Source of the DNA: Piezodorus guildinii | Lineage: Eukaryota > Arthropoda > Insecta > Hemiptera > Pentatomidae | Reading direction: 5' to 3' | Length of the DNA: 64,000 nucleotides | Assembly: GCA_023052935.1 (NCBI GenBank) | Contig: CM041292.1 | Span: 110,099,147-110,163,146 of the forward strand | In this document: one piece after another, positions 44,401 to 56,199 of the stretch | Position numbering within the stretch: position 1 is the first letter of the stretch | Layout of the letters: each line of letters starts with the position of its first letter | The notes under the pieces: generated by a model | Databases searched by the model: none | What the model was told of the DNA's origin: nothing | The model's input: the letters and a program-made list of their open reading frames with translations, nothing else | Position numbers and translations under genes: made by a program

Positions 44401-46090
44401 AATGATTATTTGTCAAAGACAATAACAAAATGATACAAAATTTGTTTCATTTGTTCCCTACTAAAGGTTGATTGAAAACGAATAAACATTACTTTTGTTT
44501 ACAAAATAGAAAGCACCTATAAGGAAAACTTGGCTACATAAACGGTTTGTCTTTAATTATTAATATTTTTTTTCTATTAGACGGAGATATGTATTTGATT
44601 TTGGGCTAAGATTTTAAATTATAGTTGATTTCCAGACTAGAAATTCTTCTTAAATTATTTTGTTTGGCAAAAAACTAGGCGAAACATGTTAGAAAAAAGT
44701 AAAATAAAAGGTCATAAAAAATAATTGTTACTAACTAGATGCAAACAAGTTATTACATTAAAACATTTGTTACTTAATTCTTAATGAGAATATTAAAATA
44801 AATTAGAAGCATATTTTAAACATTTAATTAACACCAATATTAAAGGAAAAGTAGGGTAAAACTTTAGTTATATGTACATAGCCTAACATAATTGTTTTAT
44901 TAAAATAAAGTAAAATGTTTCAACAATTATGTATAACATTCATTAAACTTAAAATAACAAAAATTATATCAAATTATGTTTAGACATGAATAACTATTTA
45001 TTCTAATAATTTCACACTATTTAGATGAGTAGAGATTATATAGATTTTGTATTATTTCAATGTATTATTTTTCTTTTTTAATGTATGTATGCATATGTTA
45101 TGTCAAAATTTATTTTTCTTAGAAATGGTTTAAGGTCTTTTATCTTCAGCTTTTAACATAAATAACCCGATTCTTGGTTAGTTCCATGTTTTTTCTACAT
45201 CAATTAAAAAAATATATATTTATAGAAGTTATGGACTGTATAACAATATTACAAGTCAGTGTGTACAAATAAGATTATGAGGCTTGATAATGCCTACTGA
45301 AAAAAACATACATTAGTTGCACAAGAAATTTATAATTTTTAAAATAACACCTTCATACACTCATGTCTTAAATTATATAATAAGGAAATTAACCATGGTG
45401 AACAATTAAACATAGAAGAAGTAGCTGGAAAAAGGGGCATGAGGCCCAAAAACCATGTCATAGGAATTTCCCGAGCGAAGTTTAGTAGTTGTTAAAGTTT
45501 CCAGCAAAAGTTTTTAAACACAGACTGATAGTAAATTAAAAAAACAATTAAAAAGAACTATTTATTTTATTCATTATTTTATACTTAAATGTAAGAAAAT
45601 ATTATGAAAATAATATATTATATTATTCAGCTCTTAAATGAAATTGGCTCAACAATAAATATATTTTCAATATAAATTTATACACATAATATCAATTTTG
45701 CTATAACAGAAGTAGAAGTTAATTTTCAATAAATTTAACATGAATAGTGTGTCATTACTTTTCTTCTTCCCAAAAAAAAAAAAAAAAATCTGCACATAAC
45801 CATCCTAGAACTTAATAGTATATAAAGAAAATGTTAACTCGTGAGTTTTATAAATAATGAGATGAACTTGAAACTTCCTTTTTTTTTTAAAAGAAACTAA
45901 ATCGATATCAAGAATACCAAAAATACAATCACTTAAAGACATTTAAATATGAATGTTCTTTTTCCAGCTACTGCAAGTTATCAATAAAACTACAACTTGC
46001 ATTTAAAATTTTTAAAACTATTTTTCAAAATAACCTAATATTTTAGTTTATATATTACAAAGGATAAATAAAAATTAACAATGGGTAACC
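41500..46090. other. A+T-rich gene-poor stretch
   Basis: About 4.6 kb without a recognisable gene, conserved ORF or mobile element. Short ORFs (for example 42176-42394 on minus) lack family features. The right part next to 46098 probably includes the 3' UTR of the membrane-protein gene. TTTATT (AATAAA on minus) occurs near 45561. Confidence 0.5.
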
Positions 46091-46097
46091 AATAGAT

Positions 46098-49000
46098 TTA
46101 GAGTTCAGTTGTGATTTCATCTTGTGGCCTGAACCCTAATGATATGAAGTCATCCAATTGGGAACTTGTCTGCCAATCAAGAAATTCGTTACTTCTTTTC
46201 TTCCTGGTATTGTAGTTTGAATCAAACGACGACAGACCATATTGGCTAGGTTCTCCATGGAAGAAGCTGACCAATTCATTTACCTATGAATATAAAAATA
46301 TATGCAAATGGATGTTATAAAAAAACAAAAACAATGTTTTATAAAAATGAGGAATAAAAAAATATAAATATACTTGTATCTTAAGCATAAAATATTATTA
46401 TAGAAAAATATTAAATATCAGCCAGTTGACTGATATGAGACTTATAAATAAGTTTTATATAAAAGTCGTCAAAAACATTCCAAAATACTGAGAAACTTCC
46501 TCTTGTATCACACTGAAAGAGATCTAGTTAATTTCATGAATTGATTAAATATAATCAAACTTGACTGGCTTATTTTTTCTAATTTAAAATTGTGCAATTG
46601 GAACTTAATTTCCTTTAATAGTTTTTGAGAGATCACCTATTGAACAAAAAGTGTGACTTACAAAAGAAATAAACCTCCTGCTTTTCTGTACTGAAGTGGA
46701 ACATGGTCTACTGGAACTTTTCTGTTGATCTTGAAGTTTCCTAGTTCTTAATGTTAAGTACTCTATATTGATTAATACCATAGTACAGATCCCTTTTTTA
46801 GCCCTCATGGATTTGGACAGATAAGGTTTCAAAAGAAAGAGAATTTCACTGAGAGAGGTGATAAATTTTTATTTAAATTCTAAATATTGGGTATAAAACA
46901 TCCACAGTAGTCCCAAGGTTACGGGGCCTCCCTTGCTAGGCTAATCACCCGCAGGAGAGTAATACTGATTCAGAGTGAAAATTTAAACAACCTCGGAAAT
47001 CAGGGGGTTTTAGTTATAATCACAGTAAATTCTGGGTAGCCATCAGCCTACCAACACCTGACTATCTCCACTGAACCAAACATATTTACATATTCGAGAC
47101 TTCTACGTAAAAGGCCTTTGGGTTCGGAGCCCGCAGAGCTGTGCCAGATTCAACAAGGAGCTTCATGGAGGACATAGGTGTCGATATAAAGGACATAGCT
47201 ATGATAGCAGAAAGTGTGATTCTCGACTCCCTGGAATTATACACTATCACATCTACTCGTAACAGGTATAATTGGAGGGGCATACATGTTTATCTGTGTT
47301 TACTTATATTTTAATTTTAATTTTAACAATTTTTTTTATATATAGAGATATTGATTTTAGGTGCTGAGTGTTTTGGTATTGTTATTATTTATGATGGTGT
47401 GATTTTTTAGTATGTAGTTGTTTAATGTATATATAATTTGTTTTTGTTTTTTTTTAATTTAATCTTTGGTGTATATGTATTTGTATTCTAAGTATTTGAA
47501 AGAAAATGTGAAACAGTAGAGAAGGAAAAAGAGAAAAAAAACAAAAAAAAAAAAACAGGAAAAATAAATAGGAAAAAAAAAATTAAAAAGAGTAAAAAAG
47601 GAAAAAAAATTGTATTTATAGTTAAATAAAATGTTAAGAATATTCCTGTTGGAAAAAATCGGTATGCTGTGTTATAGCAACCCAATTAAGTTGGGCAGCA
47701 TCATTTTGTTTGTTTATTTATGAATAAAGTGTATCTCTCTGTAGGGATAGTTGAGATATTTAGGAGCCTTACCTTGTTCCATAAAAGCAGATGCCAGGGC
47801 TTAGACCAGAGTGGCTAAGGGTAGAATGTTAATATAGTTTTTAATGTATTATTTTAACTCCTTTTTTTTTTTTCTCTCATCTCATCTTTTTTGTTCACTT
47901 AATTCTAAATTTTATTTATATGTTATTTTTTACTTTTAACCTATTTTGTTCAAATGGAAAGAATGGTTTATTATGGCCAAAGTCAAACATCAACCTTGCC
48001 TTCGACATATTGTATAATTTTTCATGATAAAAAATTTCATACAAATTATAATTGTGCTCTTCCTAGATAAAATTTTGAGTTGATTTGTTTGAGATATTAG
48101 TTTTTGTAAAGCAAAATGAACCAATCACTGTTACTAAAGGTGAAATGATCAATTGACAGAACAATTTTTTTTTTCTTAAGAGAAAGAGAATTACTCACAT
48201 GATTAGAGTGATGTTTTTTGTATCTGTTGAGGATTCTGTGAGCCCAAGCAAGTAATGTTTCCCAATCAGGGGGTGGATGTGTCAAATTTCCATCAGACCG
48301 ATTGAGAAGAATCAAGATTCGAGAAAGATCTTTCAACACTGGCCTGAAAACAAATAAATTTGACTCTGATTGTACCCTAATTCTATAATTTATATTTTAT
48401 TAAAATATATTGATAATAAAGGCTAGGCAAACCCATGGTTTAATACGAATATCACCAAAAATTGAGACATTTATTTTCAAAATGTATTAAAGGACATTTT
48501 TCATGAAATTGATATTTTGACATATTTGTATTCTAATGGTTCAGTTTTCAAAATCCACCATCTGATTTCATCTAAAACAACACACGAATCCTTTCGAAAT
48601 AATTTAATCGTAGAAAATTGCAGTTCTTTCCAAAAGGTACTAAATACATATTTCATATCAATCCAAAACATGCTAAATATTTGCCTCCTTATCAAACACT
48701 ATTCTTTTAAAAAAAAATAACTTTTTCTTCAATTTCTTCGATTAGGTACCATACTTCTTATAAGATTGCAGTAGCACATAACTTCAATAACATTTTACTA
48801 TTAACTTATTTTTTTCTTCATTTTGTGACTTCTCACTGGCTTATTAACCCGCCATTGGTTGCTAGGCCAACTGTAACACTGTTGGTCCGTGTGAGAGAAT
48901 CTATCTTTTGGTGATATTTTACCCTTGAATATAGGTTTAATTTACCAAACCACATTTATTGAGTAAGATAATTATTATTATTAACATTATTATGCATTTA

Positions 49001-52000
49001 AAAAATCAATATTAAAAAAAATTACACAAAATATTTCAAAAAATACAATATGAACAAAAGAAAAGATTTTTAACTTCTATAGATAGTTCTTATGTATGTT
49101 CTCATTCACTTTGCTCTTGCATACACTTTTCAGATGTAAACATAAACATGGTAGTTTAGTGGTATGATGGTTTAGGCAAATTGGTTTGTCACAAAAAAGA
49201 GCTGCCATATGAATCCCTGAACTTCAATTGATCCTTTTGGACTTTCTTGATAAATTTCTGCTATTCTCTTAATAAATTTGATCTCCTTTTTTGGTTGGGC
49301 TTCACCAGTTCTAAAGAAAGGTCTTTTAGATATTCTTTTCTTTAGGCTTTTTGTTCTGTGTTACAGATATAAATAATTTGACTATTATTGCTGAAACGTT
49401 CATCATAGCAAAAAAAAAAAATAGTCAAAGGCCAGCTACAAATAATTCTCGAAACATTATAATTAGACTTCATCTGGTTGACCACATCTACAAAACCCTT
49501 TGAGAGGTCATAAAACATAATTATTTCTGGTTTATATAATGTTCTCATTTCTTCATCTATATTTCCATTTTTATAAAAAGTTTAATGCATTAATAATTTT
49601 TTTTTTAATATATATATGATGTATCTGAGCATGCTAATATTGTGCTAAACAAGGACCTCTCCTTGCTGAAAAATATTAGTAGGATTTCATTATATTTTTG
49701 GAAACTAGAATCAAGGGAGAAAAAAAATATTAGCACTGCAAGTAAATTACCTATAAGGTTGAAGAGCTGAATAAGAAGGCAAAGCTCGGACTTGACGTCT
49801 TGTCTCATTCAACATGTCTAAAAATATTGGAGCCTCTTTTCTTAATTCTCGGATTTCTCTAAGATATTCCAAAACTTCACGCTCACTTTCATCACTACCT
49901 ATAATATAAAAACTAGTTCAGAGGAAACAAATATAATATGTAAATATGATTAGCAATAATATTAATATTAGAATAGACCATAATAAAAAAATTCACACTC
50001 CTAAACCAAAGAATAGTTATCAAATTTAATACCTTGTTACCGTCTATTTAGTGATAGTAACTAGTGATAGTCTATTTACTAATAAAACATCCTATTCAAT
50101 TTTCACTAACTTTTGTTTTAGGAGAATTGGTCAATCTTGAAGAAGTGGACAATACCAATCAATGGGTTATAAGTGTTGTATAGACGAGAAAGGGAACTTA
50201 ATAAAAAAAAACATTTTCGCTAACTTTTGCTATGTGATTATTATAAAGTATGGCCTGGGGTTGTCATTTTGGAATTCAGTACCTTTGCAACTGACAAGCT
50301 CTGGGTGTTTCTTGTAGTCTTAGTTGGATAGTGAGATATTTTTATTGCCCTTATTCTCAGTTTAAATTTCATTACTACGGGGTAATGATCCTAGTTAATC
50401 CAAGGTCCCCTATAGCTTCTGCTATCCTTTGTACAGCTGCGATGCCTATTATCAATACAGAAATGTTCTATCTGATTTTTATTTCCTCCGTCAGGGGGTT
50501 CACTATGTCTGTTATAGACTGTATGAGTTTGTGGTACATATAGCACATTTTTTTTTATGGACCTGCCATTCGTACCTAGAAAATTCAGACATTTAGGAAT
50601 AAACTTAATAGTTGTTTCACAGAGATAACCTCAGTTTCTCTCCCGAGTAAACAAAAAACATATCTTTTAATTAGCAATGAAATAAACATTGTGTTTAATT
50701 GAAATCTTTATTATTAAATTGAATTTAATTTTCAAATGTCATATTTCTATGCTTAAATGATCAAGATATTCTTTTCAACTTCGCTTTATTTCAATTTAAA
50801 TATTGACAGTAAGATCATCGTGATTTTGCTTCATATTTTTAAATGTTTTCATGCAAAGTATTATTTTAATAATATTTACAAATATCGATATATTAGAGTC
50901 AAGAGAATTAAGATACTGCTCCCCTCATTAAAAACCCAAGTTTTCACACTTTTCACCCTTGTGCGTTTTCCGCCATCTTGAAAAAACCTCTAAAAAAAGT
51001 ACTTTTTTCAATTTTTTTCCTTCTAAATCTGTTCCTGGACATTTTGGAACAAACTTTGTCGTTAGCAATTTTAAAGAACAATAAATTGCCTACATGTTTG
51101 GTATGTAACATGTTGGAAAATTCGAAACACCAACTGAGATATGTGGTTGTCAATATTGGCCAAATTGTCCAAAAAACACAAAATGTCAGAAAAGTCGGTG
51201 GTTTCGCTTCAGTAACTATTTTGGTGTGCAGTTTATTAAAAAATACATAAGAAACAATCTTTTAGAGCAATAAATTTCTAACGAGTTGATGTATAACATT
51301 TTTAATTAATCCTAATTATACGAACAAGAAATGTTGAAATAACTTTTTTACTGAAAGTGCTTTGTTAATAAAAAATAAAATATTCTGTTTTAATTAGATC
51401 TTCTAAATGGTAATATTATCTTAAAACCATTATTGTGTATATTCTAGGAAAACAAAAGCGTTTTTGCAACTAATAAAAACAATTTCCCTATATTTTACTT
51501 TTCTTTTAATTAATTAAAAAACAAACAATTTTAATGATACACCAACAACTTTAAATAAAATATAAAGCATTTTTGTTAGTTGTTTTTTTCTTTTTTTTAG
51601 TCTCAAATATATTGGATGTGTATAATGTATCATTTTGAGCGAGAGGCTGCGTATCGTCAAACTTGTCTTCTTCTATGTTATATTTAATATTTGATCTATT
51701 ATGCAGGATTCGAATCCGCAATAAGGACAGGCAATAGAACAAGTCCACCTTTTTTGCAGCTTTCTTTTTGCATCCACAGGAAAACATATTATACGAAAGG
51801 AATTGTGAACGACTTTGGGAACATTCATTTCTGATGTAAAGATGTAGTGGTTTCCTTGGCAACTGTTGGTCGTCACATCAATGCTAGCAAAGGTAAAGAA
51901 GCCCTGGATCTGCTGATACCTTTCCACAGAATGATCATCGCTAAGCAGTCTGATGATGATTTTTTTTAAAATATTTCGAATATGAACTTTCTCCGTTTTC

Positions 52001-55000
52001 ATTGTCACTTTTCTCAGAGGAAGTCTTTCGATAAGGGACAAAATCTATATATCTGTTTTACCTCTTTGCCAAATGAAGCAATACTTGGAAAGGATGAAGT
52101 TGATGTAGTAGATCCAGGCTATCTTCTACACAGAGTACATTGGAATCCATCAACGGAGCAAGCGTTTTTCTGTAATTTTTAAGAATTATGTGACTATGTA
52201 CTGCGAAATCATGCATATAATTCTGCGGTAGTCATCGATGTATACCCCACTGAAGAAAATATAAGAAGTGCAAAAAGCTCTGAAAGAGCACGTCGTTCCA
52301 GGCTATAGTCTTGTAAAGTTATTTTTAATTGTGAAATGTTTCCACAAATACCAAAGGAAAAGTTTTTATCGAATGAAAAGAACAAATCCAGATTTATATC
52401 ACTGATTGTAAAGGAATTGGAGTGAGCACAAATGGATGCCAAGCAAGGAACTGAAGATGGAGATCTTTTAATTGTGAAAACAGTCATTTCTTTGTGTTCC
52501 GAACATAATTTCATATTTGTGATTGAGAAGACATAGATATTTTAGTTTTGGTGACGACTATAGCGTCAGATAATGTGTATTTCTGCAAACCTTTCATAAT
52601 ATAAACATCTTTGTAGAAAACATTTCATTTATCCATGCTATTGAAGAAAAATTCCTAGTGTCTGTTTATGGTGGTGATATGAACACTTCTATAGATGAGT
52701 TGCAGTACTTCGATTTGTTAAAGCTACAGCAAGTGCATAGACACGTCTACCTCTAACATGCGATGCAGTTTATTTTCATGGGTATCAAACTTATCTGCAA
52801 GTAGAAATGTGAATAGAAAATGTAAAAGACCCTTTAAACTGGGGCTGGATCAAGGATATTGTTGGTCTAAGATCAGTGACCATGATTACAGAACCAGCTA
52901 CATCGACATTACGGAACATGATTCCCTGTAGATACAAGGAGAAATGCAGCTGTAAAAAAGGTGGACTTAATATATTGTCTGTCTTTATTGCTGATTCGAA
53001 TCCTGCATAATAGACCAAATATTAAATATAACATGGAAAGAGACAAGTTTGACGATACACAGCCTTTCGCTCAAAATGATACATTAATACACATCCAATA
53101 TATTTGAGACTAAAAAATGAAAATAAAACTAACAAAAATGCTTTATATTTCATTAAAAGTTGTTGGTGTATCATTAAAATTGTTTTGTTTTTTTAATTAA
53201 TTAAAAGAAAAGTAAAATATAGGGAAATTGTTTTTATAAGTTGCAAAAACGCTTTTCATTTCCTAGAATATACATAATAATGGTTTTAAGATAATATTAC
53301 GTTTAGAAGATCTAATTAAAACGGAATATTTTATTTTTTATTAACAAAGCACTTTCAGTAAAAAAGTTATTTCAACATTTCTTTTTCATATAATTAGGAT
53401 TAATTAGAAATGTATACATTTAACTTGTTAGAAATTTATTGCTCTAAAAGATTGTTTCTTATGTATTTTTTAATAAACTGCACACCAAAATAGTTATTGA
53501 AGCGAAACCACAGACTTTTCTGACATTTTGTTTTTTGGACAATTTGGCCAATATTGACAACCACATATCACAGTAGGTGTTTCGAATTTTCCAACATGTT
53601 ACATACCAAACATGTAGGCAATTTATTGTTCTTTAAAATTGCTAACGACAAAGTTTGTTCTAAAATGTCCAGGAACAGATTTAGAAGGAAAAAACTGAAA
53701 AAAGTACTTTTATTTTAGAGGTTTTTTCAAGATGGCAGAAAACGCACTAGGGTGAAAAGAGTGAAAACTTGGGCTTTTAATGAGGGGAGCAGTATAAACA
53801 ATCGTGCCTAAAAATTAAATTAACCCCACATTTTTCTAGCCAAAATCCTATTTCTACTGGGCTAGAAAACGTTTCCTGATAAAGAGATGTGAAAGTTAAG
53901 CTTGATCAGTTTTCAGCTTCTAAGCCCCAGATGTTTTATGAAAGCATAATAATGAAATGGTTAAAAACATGACAAGAGTTAATACAAAAAGCTAATACAT
54001 TATTGGGGGAGCCCATGGCTGAGTGGCTAGCGCGCTAGTCTCTCATGCTACAGGTTCTGAGTTCGAATCCCAGTCCCGGCGGGACTTTTATAAGGATGTA
54101 AAAAAATGGGGATTCACTCACAACCTCTCCCTCGGGTATGTGAGACCCGTCAGCCAAAGGGTGGCCACTCACAAAATTAGTCGTAGGGAGTGATGACCCT
54201 ACACTTAAAATAGCATCAAGAAACACGAGTGTAATCTCCCAGATCACACCGCGAGGCCCAGGGCCTGCACGGCCTGTTGCGCATTGAATGAATGAATACA
54301 TTATTGAATAAAATTTAATCTTAGTACAAAAAAATATTTGTTATACTACCAATCTTGAAAACTGAACAAACTTATGGATCCACCCAATAGTTTTTACCCC
54401 ATTCAATTTTCCCATAAAGCAGATTAAAAGAAGTTAAAATATTTTTGAATTCTGCAAAAGTTACTTTTTCACCAACAAGGTAATATGAAAAATATTAAAA
54501 TATAACACAAAAAACCTTATAAATTCGACTGGGATGATCAGTGCATAAAATTAACTATTATAAAACAGTACCATATCAACACAGAGATTTTACCACCAAG
54601 GTTTAGATGTGAGCACATATCCACAAATTACTGATATTTTCTTTTGTTGTAACGCTGAGAAAGGCATAAAGTAAAGAAATAATATGTTTATATTTATATC
54701 AAAAGTACGCTATTATAAGTCGTATTTATACCTCCTTCCAATTCTATATTCTGATACCTACCTATTGATAGATAAGCTAATTTAAACATATTTTACCTTA
54801 TAAGAGGTTAGTGCTGAAAAAATTTGAGTAAAATAAAAGAGATAAAACTAAAAATATAAGTTCACATATATTTCAGAATTACAAATAAAAAAATATAGGG
54901 TAATATAGAATGTTAGTAAAGTTTTTGTGCTTACTGAAGTACTGACTCTGAGTAGAATGGGTGATAGATGGAGGATGTTTACTACTTTTACGCTTTTGCG

Positions 55001-56193
55001 TGTACTTGCAATAAAATCCAAAAGCAACAGCAGTGCCTAAGCAAAGAAATATGCCAACAGCAGCTCCAACTACTTCTCCAGTAAGTCCACTTTGAACTTG
55101 TGCTTTCTGTAAAATATTAAGAATGTTACTTTGGTTATGAAAAGAAAATTATAAAAACTGCATAATATTAAGATTATTAATTGAATTCGGAGATATACAT
55201 TCTGTTGACAAAGTTTCATACAGGGTATTGAAGCAGTATCCTAATTTTATTTATATTTAAAAGATATACATAAAGAGTTAAAAACTCCTTGATCATTAAA
55301 ATAAATCAAACAACAAATAAAAGCAACACAATTAAACAGGCAGGCAAGAGAAGGCAACCTCACAATCATAGGGGGAGAGAGAGAAAAGACTATAATATTG
55401 AATAAAGTTGAATAATAGCATGAAATTTTCTTTTTAACGATATATTATAATATCACAAAAACATAAAACATCTAATTATAAATGTATTGAAAGTGAGTGA
55501 TAATTCATTATTATAGACTATTCACTTTAGACATTCAGCTTTCATTTGCCTGCCTATTCCATCATATTGCACGACCTTTTATTTTATTCTCCCAACAACA
55601 TTAAGTTATTCATTTGAAAATGTTAGTATATAAATGAAGCATGATTAGCCTTAAAATGTCAGCTGATATATAATTGGCTCATTCCTCTTATTTATTTATT
55701 TTTTTAATATACTTATTAAAATTTATAACTGTATTAAAAAAAAAATCCAGTAAATATCAGTACACAGTGAACAATGTCTTGCTATAGATATAGAGAACCT
55801 GTCTATCAACAGCCCTCCAATTGTGTTTTTAAAAATATAAATGATAAGTATTTACCATGACATGCAGTCGACATATAATCAGAAAGAGAAGTCCAGTGTG
55901 AAAAATAACCGGGTGGACATGATTTTTCATCACAGTGTTGTGACCTCAAAACAAGTTGACTACATTTTGAACATTTTGAAGAATTATTTTCATCACATCT
56001 CAAACAGCTTATGAGATGACAACCTTAAAATATTAATGATTTAATGAACCGCACTACTAAATCAGATAATCAATGAGATTAAAAAGGTAATTAAAATACA
56101 ACACATACTATTACCACTTGCTAGTGTTGGGTACAACCAAGCCAATAGATGAATTAGACAACAGAGGTTGAGGACCCTTAAAGGTTTTTCCAT
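46098..56193 (-). CDS. Type I single-pass membrane protein with Cys-rich ectodomain, family not recognised, 297 aa
   Basis: Exons, in transcript order: 56193-56115, 56023-55856, 55102-54935, 49898-49751, 48343-48199 and 46283-46098 (stop TAA). All phases fit and give 297 aa. Residues 1-26 form a signal peptide (MEKPLRVLNLCCLIHLLAWL then YPTLAS). Residues 27-92 hold eight cysteines (28, 33, 36, 44, 47, 57, 62, 81), including CPPGYFSHW, and an N-glycosylation sequon at N40. Residues 93-113 are one hydrophobic helix followed by basic KYTQKRK. The cytoplasmic part is helical and charged, with ESEREVLEYLREIRELRKEA, FLDMLNETRRQVRAL, VLKDLSRILILLNR and WETLLAWAHRILNRYKKHH, then a KKR cluster and an acidic tail. 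The regular blocks suggest a conserved folded cytoplasmic domain. I do not recognise the family. The Cys pattern is loosely furin-repeat- or JTB-like, but the long cytoplasmic domain does not fit JTB. Intron 3 carries a 2.9-kb long-inverted-repeat element and a SINE. Confidence 0.86.
46300..48190. other. Intron 5 of the membrane-protein gene, with an unidentified less A+T-rich insert
   Basis: Mostly A+T-rich. The segment 46890-47290 is clearly richer in G+C (GTTACGGGGCCTCCCTTGCT, GGGTTCGGAGCCCGCAGAGC) and looks like decayed coding or retroelement sequence. I could not assign it: the ORF on minus at 47086-47283 has no recognised motif. Poly-purine and poly-pyrimidine runs follow at 47510-47610. 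Confidence 0.4.
50200..50560 (-). mobile_element. LINE endonuclease-domain fragment
   Basis: Minus-strand DHYPVVMKFKLRIRAIKISH resembles the SDHNPVV block that ends the AP-endonuclease domain of RTE-like LINEs, followed by a divergent linker and preceded by a decayed stretch (LTEEIKIR and others) with stops. It lies in intron 3 of the membrane-protein gene, same strand. Confidence 0.55.
51673..52041 (-). pseudogene. Cys-rich C-terminal copy in the left arm
   Basis: The minus strand reads RWTCSIACPYCGFESC near its end, the Cys-rich C-terminus of the same element family, placed in the left arm and oriented opposite to the central coding region. This shows the left arm is an inverted copy of the element's 3' part. 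Confidence 0.65.
51982..52980 (+). pseudogene. Decayed protein of the long-inverted-repeat element
   Basis: Plus-strand blocks, in family order, are LLHRVHW, YNSAVVIDVYPTEEN, EKFLSNEKNKSRFISL, GTEDGDLLIVKT, SVYGGDMNTSIDELQYFDLL and YLQVEM followed by NVKDPLNWGWIKD. At least five stops or frameshifts separate them (for example after FFCNF and after LVKLFLIV). It is non-functional. The family's role is unknown to me. Confidence 0.7.
54005..54300 (+). mobile_element. tRNA-derived SINE family 2 with target-site duplication
   Basis: Starts GGGGGAGCCCATGGCTGAGT (A-box TGGCTGAGTGG), then GAGTTCGAATCCCAGTCCC (perfect B-box). The body contains CTCCCTCGGGTATGTGAGAC, GATGACCCTACACTTAAAAT and CCTGCACGGCCTGTTGCGC, and the tail is ATGA repeats. 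AATACATTATTG flanks both ends (53992-54004 and after 54296). It is an intact young-looking insertion in intron 3 of the membrane-protein gene. Confidence 0.9.
55690..55795 (-). mobile_element. Retroposon 3'-tail fragment
   Basis: Plus-strand TTATTTATTTTTTTAATAT followed by AAATTTATAACTGTAT and CCAGTAAATATCAGTACAC resembles the jockey-like 3' end at 32472-32520. Only the tail remains. Confidence 0.5.
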
Positions 56194-56199
56194 TTTCCC

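Larger units (their letters stand above)
50916..53792. mobile_element. 2.9-kb element with ~850-bp terminal inverted repeats
   Basis: The left end (CTGCTCCCCTCATTAAAAAC) mirrors the right end (TTTTAATGAGGGGAGCAG), with TA on both outer sides (50914-50915 and 53793-53794). Inverted similarity runs inward for about 850 bp (50916-51760 against 52940-53792), including GGTGGACTT, GATTCGAATCC and ACAAGTTTGACGATAC. The unique middle (about 51980-52900) encodes, on plus with stops, DPGYLLHRVHWN, VYPTEENIRSAKSSERARR, IPKEKFLSNEKNKSRFISLI and GTEDGDLLIVKTVISL, then YGGDMNTSIDELQYFDLLK. These match from memory a multicopy protein common in arthropod genomes; I do not know an agreed family name. Both arms also carry a version of its Cys-rich C-terminus. 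It lies in intron 3 of the membrane-protein gene. Confidence 0.8.

Noticed and set aside
46605..46832. 75-codon ORF in intron 5 of the membrane-protein gene
   Set aside because: No recognised motif, and it lies between two exons whose junction is already in phase without it.
54005..54085. tRNA-Leu or tRNA-Ser gene
   Set aside because: The internal promoter is perfect, but the sequence runs into a 220-bp SINE body with a target duplication. Not a tRNA gene.
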